64,000 bases of DNA from Pseudeuparius sepicola (Eukaryota > Arthropoda > Insecta > Coleoptera > Anthribidae). Position 1 is the first letter of the stretch; the number at the start of each line of letters is the position of its first letter. Shown piece after piece: positions 34,498 to 44,922 of this stretch. The notes under the pieces are model-generated. The model searched no databases and had not been told where the DNA came from. It worked only from the letters and a program-made list of their open reading frames with translations. The position numbers were made by a program, and so were the translations under genes. The DNA lies in the NCBI GenBank assembly GCA_963920635.1, contig OY987306.1, positions 14,216,001-14,280,000 on the forward strand. Reading direction: 5' to 3'.

Positions 34498-36016
34498 ACT
34501 ATAAATACATTCTTTAGAGAATTCACCAGGAATCCTCCCGTTTAGATTAGGAACTACTAACCTTATAGCAAGAAAACATACCTTTTTGCATTACGTAAAA
34601 TTAGATAAACTAGAAACGCAAATTAACAATCTTAAGGCTTCTTTTAATGACCTATTTTTAAAAAAACTGAATTTATTTTCACCGCAAGTTTGAGAAATAA
34701 TTACGATAACCTAAAACCATTATTTTCCGAAATCGATTCAAAATTTTCAAATGTAATATTTAAGAATAAAAGAACAAAACGCGGACTATTCAATTTTGTA
34801 GGTACAATTAATAAATGGTTTAGCGGCACACTCGATGCCACTGATGGCGAACGCTATGACAAAGCAATCACAACATTAGAGAAAAATCAACAGAAAATAG
34901 TAACTGAAGTTAATAGACAAATTTCATTATTTAGAAAGCTTACCGATAATTACGATAAAACCATTAATTCTATTGTTCAAAATCAACAAAATATCATGGA
35001 TTATTTCGATAGATACGGCGAATTACTAAATCGAGAAACAGACATTGTCTATAGATACACTATATATTTGTCCATTCTTAACCAAATCTTCGTAAATTGC
35101 AATTTAATTATAACTTTCTTAGACAATATTGAGAACGCAGTGACTTTTGCTCTATTACACACCGCACATCCAGATATTTTGACAATTAATGACTTGGAAG
35201 ATATTTTTAAACAACTTTCAAAATTTTATTCGCGAAAAGAATTATTAAAAATAAATCCATTTGATTGGTATTCTGTAATAAATACTAATTGTTCTTTTGT
35301 CAATAATCAATTGATCTTCGCTTTGGAACTCCCTATTATCGATCCTATTACATACCAATATTTTCACCTAATACCTATTCCTACAAAAAACAATACAATT
35401 ATCCTTCCGCCCAAACCCTTCTTGGCTCTAAGTGAAGAAAATTATCAATACATGGATACACCCTGTGAAAACATCAATGGAACCTTCGCGTGCCTCCACG
35501 AGGCAAACAATTGAAAAAATCGACGAAGAGTATCTAATAGTAATTGCTACTCACCAAGTAAAATTACAAATTAATTGCAACCACCAGGACTTCAAAGCCA
35601 TCCAAGGGATACAGTTAATAAAAATTCCGAGAAACTGTACAATAATAATTAATAACAAAATTTATGGAAATCAAGAATCTACAACGAAATCACACCCACT
35701 CATCCTTCCAGACATTACTAAACCTGCGGAAAATTACGACAAGAAGCATCTTCCAAAATAAGTACTAAATGACGTTCCACTCAAAAATCTCCGCCAACTT
35801 AAAGAAAATATCGACGCAATAAACCCGCTCTTCATAGAAGATATCAATACAAGCACGAATTCTAAATGGATTCAATGGATCCTTCTAACTATCATCATAT
35901 TGGTTATTTCATCATACTTCGGCCGTCAACTTTACGAAAAATTTATTTTACCACGAATAAAGAACATACAAACTTCGCCTACTTCAGTTATCTACGACCC
36001 TTCAGTAGCCGTCTAA
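34430..36016 (+). pseudogene. env of element B, several lesions
   Basis: It starts at ATG 34430, inside the end of pol, with a hydrophobic signal-like segment, and meets an in-frame TAA at 34502-34504. A frameshift near 34650 leads into 34690-35514, which carries a furin-type site (KRTKRG) and a fusion-peptide-like segment. This part is clearly homologous to A's env (shared W-F-G-TLD pattern). A further frameshift near 35505 and a TAA at 35759-35761 follow. The C-terminus has a transmembrane segment (about 35875-35930) and stops at 36016. It is an old endogenous insect retrovirus-type envelope gene and is not functional. Confidence 0.82.
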
Positions 36017-36026
36017 GAGATGGAGG
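36017..36026 (+). promoter_or_regulatory. Polypurine tract of element B
   Basis: GAGATGGAGG lies between the env stop and the 3' LTR start AGTTAC. Confidence 0.7.
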
Positions 36027-36211
36027 AGTTACATGAACAGAACTTCCGAACTCGACACAAAATTGTGTACTGTAATCAAAATTACCTTTTTGCATTGTAA
36101 ACATTTTTAGTTTATATAAGTCTTGCACCGACCATTGAGCGCCATTAAGATCTTGGCAACCGCTGTAACCTTTTTGAGAATAAACCCTTTATTTTTAAAA
36201 AGGCGTTTGCG
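36027..36211 (+). repeat. 3' LTR of element B, 3'-truncated (185 bp)
   Basis: Matches the 5' LTR from AGTTAC up to GCGTTTGCG, then changes to element A sequence. The last 19 bp present in the 5' LTR (ending TAACT) are missing. The two LTRs show only a few differences (for example AATTATTGT/AATTGTG). Confidence 0.85.
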
Positions 36212-36957
36212 TATTATGTAATCTACAAAAATCAGTAAGAAGACTTGTTTTGAACCGTTATCACATGTTATTGATTTTGGTATTCCAAAGTGTGATACAT
36301 AATTAAAAATTCCGTCCATTACATCAGTTGAATTACATGATTCTAAAGTATAAGCTTGAGCGTATTTTGAAAAACATCAATTATTGTTTAATACTTTCTT
36401 CCTAAAATTTGAAAAGTGTCCATATGTATGGATTCAAAAGGTTGTGACGGAGTTGTAGTTAAGGCAATTTTTATTTTAGGTGGGTTCCTATCATATTTAG
36501 CGTAACAATATTCGCATCTATTAATATATTCCGTTATGTCACTTTTTTTGGGCCAATAATATAATTTTTTCAAAGCTAATAAAGTTTCGTTTATGCCACG
36601 ATGACATGTCTTTGTTTCATGATGATATCGTAACAATTCTTGTTGACGATCCTTTTCATTTACATTGGTTAAGAAAATATTAGAGAAATTAAGTTTATAC
36701 GCATGATTTTTGAAAGTTTTTGCTAGTAAATTGCAGATTCTCGGTTTCAAATCAATTTCACTTTTTTGAATATAAATACAGTAGAGTAGTTTCGGATTTA
36801 TGTATTCTTTGAAAAGTTTTATTAATTCATAAGCGTAATTTTTCAGTGTGAGGTTGACAGTTAGTCTAATTTTATTGGGAAAAGGACATGTTTTTATAAC
36901 ATGATATCTTCCGGAGTCTCTTAAAATCAATAGGATTTGATTCGTATAAGTATTCAA
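36212..36957 (-). pseudogene. Integrase N-terminal part of element A
   Basis: The zinc-binding region has HHETKTCHRG and CEYC. The core has SIHMDTFQI (first Asp). After a stop at 36390-36388 and a frame change, AQAYTLESCNST and CDNGSKQ mark the second Asp region. The sequence ends at the B insertion soon after the LLTDFCRLHN segment. The third acidic residue's region falls in the stretch lost at the junction. Confidence 0.8.
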
Positions 36958-36980
36958 GCAATTTTCGCTTATTGGAATAG

Positions 36981-37425
36981 TTAAATTGGGTCCTCAATAG
37001 CTGAGTGAACTGTAGAGACCGGGGTATTTTGATAAACTGTTTCAATTTCACCTGTGGGTTTTATACGTATATCCGAAATAATATTTATTTTTGGCCCAAC
37101 TCTCTCATTATTTTGATTTTCATTATTGTCATTTATATCAGGGTTTTCTTCGGGGAATTCAGCTTCTAGATATTCTCTTATTTCATCATTGGTTATAGGG
37201 TTATTCAAAAATCTATGAATTTCTTCATCAATATCTCCGGGATTTCCTAAAATTGACTGATTCTCTATAGCGTTAAGATCATTGTTATTTCGACTTTTCC
37301 TAACCTTTTCAAATTCTAAATCCGGGTTACTTAATTGAACATTATTTTCAGGAATATATTTTACTGTTATTTTATTTCCGTCAACTGTACGTTCTTTATA
37401 AAATTTTATTGGTTCTTCAAAAATT
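36981..37425 (-). pseudogene. Acidic linker between macro domain and integrase, element A
   Basis: This stretch stays open on the minus strand once a frameshift near 37430 is allowed for. It is rich in Glu, Asn and Asp and includes GPKINIISDI, which element B shares at the matching place. It has no recognised domain and ends in TAG at 36981. Confidence 0.55.
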
Positions 37426-37542
37426 AATTGTTCGTTCGTCTTTGTTTACAGAAATTTTTATATTTTTTGGTACACCATATATAGGTTCTGGTGGACTTTC
37501 ATTTGTAGAGAAGATTGGGTTTACTTCTGAAACATCATTTCC

Positions 37543-37965
37543 TATGTAGCAAATGACTATTTCCACTTGCACAGATTTAAAAATAAAATTAATCATTTCT
37601 TTCATTATATTCCAATCTAATTGATCAAGACCGCATTCTATCCTTGGCATAGCTAAATATTGTATGTCATTTTTGATCACATGACTTCGTAAGTTTTTAA
37701 GACAAGTAAATATGTTATAGTAAGTTGGTTTCTCATAAAAGTGTTTATTGGTAATTAAATAATATATAAAACGTTTTCTAGTATTGATAACTGTTAATAT
37801 TCCTACTTCGCCTACTTGTTTGTTTTGTTTCCTTAAATTATCAACGTTATCATACCTTTCTTTAAATTCGGATACAATACCAGCATTCATTTTAAAATCA
37901 GACGACACACAATGTGCCAGTGAGTACCTCTCGGGCATCTCAAATAAATTTATTTTTATTTCAAC
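37543..37965 (-). pseudogene. Macro domain (TARG1/OARD1-like) in Pol of element A
   Basis: Residues 67-207 of the open frame 38163-37417 read as a macro domain, the fold that binds ADP-ribose and in TARG1/OARD1 removes ADP-ribose from acidic residues. Blocks in order are [20 protein letters not shown] (start plus the binding loop), [26 protein letters not shown], and [16 protein letters not shown]. All of these align with TARG1 in order and spacing. The Asp of GLD is kept. The Lys that acts in human TARG1 falls on Asn of LITNK, with a Lys one position later, and Gly of PRIGCG is Glu. It is preceded in the same frame by the RNase H end and an Asn-rich linker ([10 protein letters not shown]). 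It is fused into Pol, so it would be cut out by the protease or act in place. Confidence 0.85.
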
Positions 37966-38490
37966 AACATTACTATTATTTTCATTGTTATTATTATTTT
38001 CTATAATTTTCCTAAATTCATAATATTCTTTGTCAACATCATAAAATAGGATATTATTGACATTATCGTCATTTTCAAATTGAATACGAGATAATGAATC
38101 CGCATTAGTATTTATTTTTCCTTTTTGGTATTTAATTTTATAGTCGTATTCTTCGAGTTTCAATCTCCACCGAACTAAACGTGAGTTTGGTTCTTTGAGG
38201 TTGAATAACCATTTTAATGGTTTGTGATCAGTAATTATTGTAAACTTTCTTCCAAATAAATACGGTCTAAAGTAATTTGTAAAATAAACGATAGCTAAAA
38301 GTTCTTTTTCTATAGTGCTATAATTTTGTTCAGCGGGACTTAGTGTCCTTGATCCATAAGCAATTGGTAAATCACTACCTATTTTTCCTTGACTTAGAAC
38401 TGCACCAATAGCGATGTTTGATGCATCTGTTGTTAAATTAAAAGGTTTTGTAAAATCTGGGTATTGAAGTATAGGGTCATTACATAAAAT
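37966..38490 (-). pseudogene. RNase H of element A
   Basis: From about 38463 down, an uninterrupted frame contains [28 protein letters not shown] and [12 protein letters not shown], with the acidic residues of gypsy RNase H retained. It runs without a stop into [13 protein letters not shown] and the macro domain. A frameshift around 38490-38505 separates it from the RT. Confidence 0.82.
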
Positions 38491-39398
38491 ATTCTTGCAA
38501 AAGTCTTTAAAAATTCTTCAGTATGTTCTATTTTTTCACCTTTCTTTAAACATTGCGTAAATGGCTTAGTTCTTTTTGCAAAATTTTTAATAAATCTTCT
38601 ATAGTAGCCTAAAAGACCTAGGAAAGATTTAATTTCTTTAGTAGTTTTTGGTATAGGAAAGCGTTTTATTGCCTCTATTTTTTTTGGGTTCGGTTTAACA
38701 CCATCCGGCGTTACCACGTGACCTAAAAATTCAACTTCCTTTTGTAAAAATTCCGATTTGTCTAACTGAATTTTAAACCTAGCTTTTCTCAGTGTAGTAA
38801 ATAATAACTTTAAATTAGAAATATGTTCTGTAAGATTTGTTGATAATACTATTATATCATCCATATAAAGTAAACAAATTTTTCCTTGTAACTCCCGAAG
38901 TACATTATCCATAACTCTCTGAAAACTTGCTGGGGCATTTTTCAGACCAAAGAGCATTCGAACATATTCATAGTGACCATTTTCAACAGTAAAAGCAGTT
39001 TTTTCTATTGAGGGATACCTATCGTCAATAGTTTTTTCGTTTACTTTACGATAATCTACCACAATTCTCCACTTTTGGACTCCGCTAGCGTCTAACTTTT
39101 TCGGGGCAATCCAAATTGGGCTACTCCATGGGCTTTGACTATGACGAATAATACCATCGTCTAACATTTTTGAAATTTGTTTTTGAACCTCATTTTTATG
39201 AATAAAAGGATACCTATAAGATTTCGTATAAATTGGGATTTCGTCAGTAGTCCTTATTTCATGTTTTATCTGATTAGTAAAAGTTAATTTGGAACCATCA
39301 TTATGAAAAATATCTCTAAATTCGTTACAAAGTTTAAATAAAGCGTTCTTTTCCTCTTCGTTCAAATGATCCATCCTAATCATGTTCCTAACGTCCAT
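38491..39398 (-). pseudogene. Reverse transcriptase of element A, motif A deleted
   Basis: WRIVVDYRKVNEKTIDDRYP is followed at once by SIEKTAFTVENGHYEY. The roughly 35 residues that carry motif A (DLASGFHQIEM in element B) are missing without loss of frame. Motif C is intact (LLYMDDIIVLS), and [17 protein letters not shown] closes the domain. With the first catalytic Asp gone the enzyme cannot work. Confidence 0.85.
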
Positions 39399-39467
39399 AT
39401 TACTAGAATTATTTTTCTCGGTGTATGTGAAATTTTCAATATTAAATAAGTAAAAGTCATCTTTACG

Positions 39468-40084
39468 TTAGTTAGAAAATTCTTGCACCTGCATGGGCTC
39501 CACAAAAGTTAATTGTATTGTCTTATCTGTATTACTATGAACCTCGGTATAAGCAAAGCCTTTGTTTGCTGTCGTTAATGTTTCAAGAAAATAAAATCCG
39601 TTTATATTACTTTCTGGGACAATGATATCATTATTAAATTTGTTCACTGGTATTTTAGTAGAAAGCGCCTCGTGTGCATTAACTGAAATGGAGTATTGTT
39701 TATCATCCGGTCGCCTATAATAAAAAGGAATTGTTGTTACATGGTTGACAAGAATATCATTTTCGACGTCAATATGGAATTTTAATTTCTTTAAATCGCG
39801 TAAGCCTATAATGCCATCAAAATAAGGGTGGAAATCAAATAAAATTATCGGAATGACCATATCAGTGTTCACTTCTTCTGGAGCCGGAATATTGGCTCTG
39901 AATTTAATATTTCTGTTTCGCCTAAACTCGTTTTGACTTGCGTGGGACAAGTATAAATACAATTTGGAAAATATTTTTCTACGATTGAAGGTCTTAAAAT
40001 TGAATGAAAACAACCTGTATCGATAAGCAATTTCATTTTGGGATTTTTAATTTGAATATAAGCTAAACTATTATGTTGTTCCAC
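39468..40084 (-). pseudogene. Protease region of element A
   Basis: LLIDTGCFHSIL (active site) is in the upstream frame (40084-39869). The C-terminal part with FDGIIGLRDLKKLKFHID is in the overlapping frame 40013-39468. A frameshift near 39900 splits the domain, and a stop at 39470-39468 precedes the RT. Confidence 0.75.
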
Positions 40085-40113
40085 GTAAATTTCGACTATT
40101 TCTTTTTCCTGGT

Positions 40114-41394
40114 TTATTTCTTCCGTTTGGGAGGATGACTCGCCAATGGAAAATTTCCGGAGTTAATTTTTTGAGTTTGAATTTGGTTTTGGAGTTCATT
40201 TTGAGAAAGAGTTTGGTCATACGCATCGCGCATTGACTGTGTTGAATTATTACTCGCGTTTTCATTATTAATTTTATATAGTTCTTCGACTATAGCGTTA
40301 TTTTGCGGCTGAAAATTATTTCGGGAAAAATTATTCTGTCGTGCTGAAAAGCTTCTGTGCACATTAGAAGGTACACGCGAATTTGTTGACATAGCTTCTG
40401 GGTTCCTAAAATTTGTGTTATTAAAAGTATTATTTCTAGTCATTTGGGAATTGACTTGCATAGGCTCGTATTGCCTTTGTATATTTTGTCCTGTGGGTCT
40501 AAAAACGTTACGGGGTGGACCAAAAACTTGTCTCTTCGTGGGAAAACGTCTTTGTTGGTTATTAAAATTTGGTTGAATGTTAATGGGTTGGCTTGGGAAA
40601 TTTGGTCTAGTTGAAAAATTCTGATTTGGGAAATTATTCCTGAAAGGTTGGTTATTATAACTTATTATTAATTAATTATTTTGGAAATTGTTCTGGTAGT
40701 TAGGGCGAGAAAAATTACTTTGTGAGAAATTATTTTGTCTTTGATGCGTTCTCTGATTATTTTGTGGAAAACTTGGAAAATTACTTTGAGAACTGCTTTT
40801 AAAAATATTTTGGGTATAGTTAAAATTTTCTTCTTGGATGATCAATGTCATTGCATCTTCGAGAGATGCAGGTTCCTTCAGACAAATGATGGTCTGTAGG
40901 GGACCTGTGAAACCTCTAACAAAAGTCCTTAAACATAATTCATCATATTGCCTGGCGTAAATTTATTTAGCGGCTTGGGTTAAGTATACATCAGAATTCA
41001 CTTTTTGTCTCAGATTACTCCTCATAACCTGAAGTCGTTTTGCGAAATCTAAAGGAGATTTATTTTTAAATGGCCTAGCCGTAAATAACTCCTGCTCTAG
41101 GCACTCTAAATTGCGACGATCACCAAAGCATTGATTTAGTGCGTCCTTAATTTTCTGCCACGTATCTAACTCATTGCGGCAACCTATTAATAATTCAGCG
41201 CGTCCAGTGAGTTTCATCTGAACCACTCTTACTAAGTAATTTTTTAAAAATTCATCATTTATGCCATTAAAAGTTTCAAAAAGGTAATCACATGACGAGA
41301 TAAATTTCGGCAAAGAAGTTGCATTGCCGTCAAAATTAGAGATTGTTTCTACATGCATCTTAAGCATTGGTAAGTTAGGGTTTTCGTTTGCCAT
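40114..41394 (-). pseudogene. gag of element A, two in-frame stops
   Basis: One frame of 427 codons from ATG 41394, with TAA at 40965-40963 and TAA at 40674-40672. The N-terminal capsid-like part includes MKLTGRAELLIGC and DRRNLECLEQELF; then come TFVRGFTGPLQTII and an Asn/Gln/Phe-rich C-terminus. The same protein recurs in reverse orientation at 44222-44836, where a 68-bp stretch around the first stop is absent. Confidence 0.8.
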
Positions 41395-42229
41395 TGCGAT
41401 TGTATTTTGTGAAAATGGTCAAACAGGAGCGTGAAAGACGTCGTCCTGGCCTCTGTCTGATTTTGGTCTTCCAAAATTTTTGGATGGATTCGAATCCATC
41501 TTTATCGCCGCCCCGATCTTATCTTTTTGTAATATTGTGTGCTTATTTGCCGTATATTGTTTTAGTGCAACCAATTATTTTTGTGCTTTCATGTTGATCA
41601 TCGCCGGCTTTTGAGTTTTGGATTTTCGAGGACGTCGAATAGGACGGCCATTTTGGGGTTAAGGAACGCGTGTAGCAGTTGCGGCCGACTGCGTTTCGAT
41701 TTTGGTACTCGGGGAGCAAAGGCACCGGACAGGACTGAGGAAAAGGACAGGTGAGTTATTAAAAAATTATTTCATTATAAATTTTTTGGTCAATCCATAT
41801 TTGTATGACTCACCTGTGCTTGTTCTTTTTGCACGCTTCTTTCTTGATCGCTGTCAAGAACTAAGCGTTGCTGCCTTGTCCTGCTCTGTGCTGCTCTATT
41901 GAGTTTTGGGTACTTATATTTTGTCGGTGATCACATGGTTCTAAAATAGCACACAAGGTTCGATTACCTGACCGAGTTTTTGTTTTTGTTGTAACATTTC
42001 ATAGTTTCATTATTAGTCGAAGACCAAGCCAGAATTATTTCGGGTTTATTCACTTCATATTTTTGCAAATTTAAGTCATTTTGGAGGTATCGTGACCTCA
42101 TTCAGTTCAATTTATTCCTCGTTTGCAACCTTGCAATTTTTTATTAACTTTATATCACTTTGGCTCGCAGTTAGTCTAGCCAAGTTTGTATTTTCCAATA
42201 TATTTAATATAACGGGGGGGGGGGGAATA
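41395..42229 (-). other. Leader and upstream region of element A
   Basis: On the minus strand 41693-41683 reads CGCAGTCGG, a possible decayed primer site, but no A-type LTR lies next to it. 41884-42229 is an LTR/promoter-like stretch, with ATATAAGTACCC and a poly-C boundary near 42219-42229. It is shared, inverted, with 43877-44221. A donor-like CAGGTGAGT occurs on both strands (41749 and 41822), which makes a short hairpin. The source of the promoter-like part is unclear. Confidence 0.45.
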
Positions 42230-43721
42230 TTCATGAATATCTTTGAGGGTTAATGTATATGGGATTTAACTTTAACTAAAACTTGTATTTTGGTTTTATA
42301 TAGTCTTCTATAATTTTAAGTCATAATTATTAGTTGAATTTCTTTTGTTAATGAGCGGTATACTATCTACTGACAAGGCTTTAGCACTGCCTAATTCACT
42401 TGAATTTATTTCATGCAGGATCTTCCCGAGCAAACACCAGTAGACTGACTCGGTGAACGTGTTCCTACAATCTGCAGACCACCAGCTGATACTGGGGCAG
42501 CTGACCTGGCCAAGACCCTGAGATTTCGAGCTAGAAACATCAACGCCACTATCACAGCTGTCAGACAGTTAAGTGGGGGTCGCAGTTTCATCGGAAACTT
42601 CTAATGAACTCAGTCGTAGACTACACGTCACCTCAAAAGAAGACGAACATTCATGTAAGCTGTTCTTAAGATCGTATGTGCAAAAGACTAGACCTTGGTT
42701 TGGTTGACGTGGACTCGTCTCGAGCAGTGCTAAGTTTTTTGGACTTTCCCTAATCATTTTGAAGCAACTCACTTTGGTTTAATTTTATAATAATTTACAA
42801 GTTGATCCATTTAAATTAATTTTAATCCTGTCTGACAATTTATTTGTAAAACATTTCATTTATATTTAATTTTTTAATTTCACCTTGTCATTCAAATTTT
42901 TTTTATTGTTTTGGCAATTCACAAATTGTTCAAATAAACAACCCATGTAATTGTTTTAAATCTGTGTTTTATTTCAAGTATCATAACGAGTCATATAGCC
43001 GGGCCGAAGTTGTCGTTATACTCTTCTCTTCGAGCAATAACCGCTCTCCTTCTACCGTTATAGTCCTGGTGAGCATTATTAGGTTTATAAACTGTCCCGA
43101 ACCGTGTTGGTGGCGCGAGTTATTATCCCAAACCAACACCGGAAAATTATTTAGTCCTGAAGCACAGTTTGCACCAAGCAAAGCAGAACAGTACCGCTTG
43201 GACTGGGCGTGTAGAACTTTCCTGCGTCTTAATAAGTTTGCCGTGTTTTCTACTAGTTATCTTGAATAGTTTTGAGGTTGCTTACCGCCTGTAGACAAAA
43301 CCGTGTCAATGATAAATAGAATTTTCGCGATAGAGGCTTAACCTGCATGTTTCTTCTTTCCAGATACTTACGTGGATCTCTCTGGTCCGGCCGTGGCAAT
43401 AGTTTATTATTGTTAAACGAATATTATCCAATATTTATTATTGTTAATCAAATATTTTATATTTAATAAACCGTGTTAAATTTGCCAAACTTCCCTTATT
43501 TATATCCTACCCTCGACGCACCACAGACCACTGGAATTATTTTTCTCTGACGAAAGCTATCCTGGGCACAGCGGAGTATAATACCGCTCTAAAAAACTGG
43601 CACCTGAGCAACCGCTCCGCCGGAGGTCCGATTTTCTCTTTCCTAAATAAAAAGAGGCTATGAGGAAGTCCACCGTAAAATATTATTGCATTCTCCGTAG
43701 ATAATAAACAAATTTAAATAA
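42230..43721. other. No gene recognised between inverted gag copies
   Basis: About 1.5 kb between the two inverted copies. Possible retroelement debris is present (AATAAA at 42940 followed by GTGTTTTATTTC; TGGCGCGAG at 43110), but no protein motif and no paired LTR could be found. Confidence 0.35.
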
Positions 43722-44922
43722 TCAATTTAATTTTTAATTGGGTTTTTCGCCACCAAACTGATTGAAAGACGACTTTTTCAAGTTGCCTCGAAAATTCATA
43801 AATTCTTAACACTGAATGAACGAAACTTTAAACGTGTAACTCAAAAAATAACTTCAACAAATTTGTATATAATATTCCCCCCCCCCCCCGTTATATTAAA
43901 TATATTAGAAAATACAAACTTGGCTAGACTAACTGCGAGCCAAAGTGATATAAAGTTAATAAAAAATTGCAAGGTTGCAAACGAGGAATAAATTGAACTG
44001 AATGAGGTCACGATACCTCCAAAATGACTTAAATTTGCAAAAATATGAAGTGAATAAACCCGAAATAATTCTGGCTTGGTCTTCGACTAATAATGAAACT
44101 ATGAAATGTTACAACAAAAACAAAAACTCGGTCAGGTAATCGAACCTTGTGTGCTATTTTAGAACCATGTGATCACCGACAAAATATAAGTACCCAAAAC
44201 TCAATAGAGCAGCACAGAGCAATGGCAAACGAAAACCCTAACTTACCAATGCTTAAGATGCATGTAGAAACAATCTCTAATTTTGACCGTAATGCAACTT
44301 CTTTGCCTAAATTTATCTCGTCATGTGATTACCTTTTTGAAACTTATAATGGCATAAATGATGAATTTTTAAAAAATTACTTAGTAAGAGTGGTTCAGAT
44401 GAAACTCACTGGACGCGCTGAATTATTAATAGGTTGCCGCAATGAGTTAGATACGTGGCAGAAAATTAAGGACGCACTAAAACAATGCTTTGGTGATCGT
44501 CGCAATTTAGAGTGCCTAGAGCAGGAGTTATTTACGGCTAGGCCATTTAAAAATGAATCTCCTTTAGATTTCGCAAAACGACTTCAGGTTATGAGGCAAT
44601 ATGATGAATTATGTTTAAGGACTTTTGTTAGAGGTTTCACAGGTCCCCTACAGACCATTATTTGTCTGAAGGAACCTGCATCTCTCGAAGATGCAATGAC
44701 ATTGATCATCCAAGAAGAAAATTTTAACTATACCCAAAATATTTTTAAAAGCAGTTCTCAAAGTAATTTTCCCAGTTTTTCACAAAATAATCAGAGAACG
44801 CATCAAAGACAAAATAATTTCTCACAAATTCAGTGTTAAGAATTTATGAATTTTCGAGGCAACTTGAAAAAGTTGTCTTTCAATCAGTTTGGTGGCGAAA
44901 AATCCAATTAAAAATTAAATGG
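43722..44922 (+). mobile_element. Foldback element (GGTTTTTCGCCACC family) enclosing a gag copy
   Basis: Left inverted repeat 43722-43870 and right inverted repeat 44828-44922 match over about 95 bp, including TTGGGTTTTTCGCCACCAAA. The same family forms the element at 48580-49212. Between the repeats is an inverted copy of element A's upstream region and gag, starting at a poly-C tract (43877). A mobile element therefore carries a piece of retroelement. Confidence 0.72.
44222..44839 (+). pseudogene. Captured gag fragment (errantivirus type)
   Basis: The open frame 44147-44839 contains the gag start from ATG 44222 (MANENPNLPMLKMHVETI). It continues through GRAELLIGC and TFVRGFTGPLQTII to the Asn/Gln-rich region, then ends inside the right inverted repeat. 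Compared with A's gag it lacks about 490 bp of leader directly before the ATG (junction GCA) and a 68-bp piece. It is free of stops across the homologous part. The in-frame extension upstream of the ATG comes from the leader. Confidence 0.8.

Larger units (their letters stand above)
28516..36211 (+). mobile_element. Errantivirus-like LTR retroelement B, inserted in A
   Basis: About 7.7 kb, plus strand, with 5' LTR, primer site, gag, pol, env, polypurine tract and 3' LTR. It interrupts the integrase of element A. The left flank offers AGTA (28512-28515) as a target duplication. The right copy is missing because the 3' LTR ends 19 bp early and adjoining A sequence is lost. Its genes are related to A's but clearly diverged. 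Confidence 0.88.
26014..41700 (-). mobile_element. Errantivirus-like LTR retroelement A (nested, degenerate)
   Basis: Minus-strand gypsy/errantivirus-type element with the order gag, protease, RT, RNase H, macro domain, integrase, env and 3' LTR. It is interrupted by element B (28516-36211). The 3' LTR is at 26014-26273. A 5' LTR is not found next to the leader around 41700, so the upstream end is truncated or replaced. Every reading frame carries at least one lesion. The unusual feature is the macro domain between RNase H and integrase. Confidence 0.85.

Noticed and set aside
36107..36319. A separate small gene of 70 codons
   Set aside because: It is the continuation of element A's integrase core running artificially into the 3' LTR of element B.
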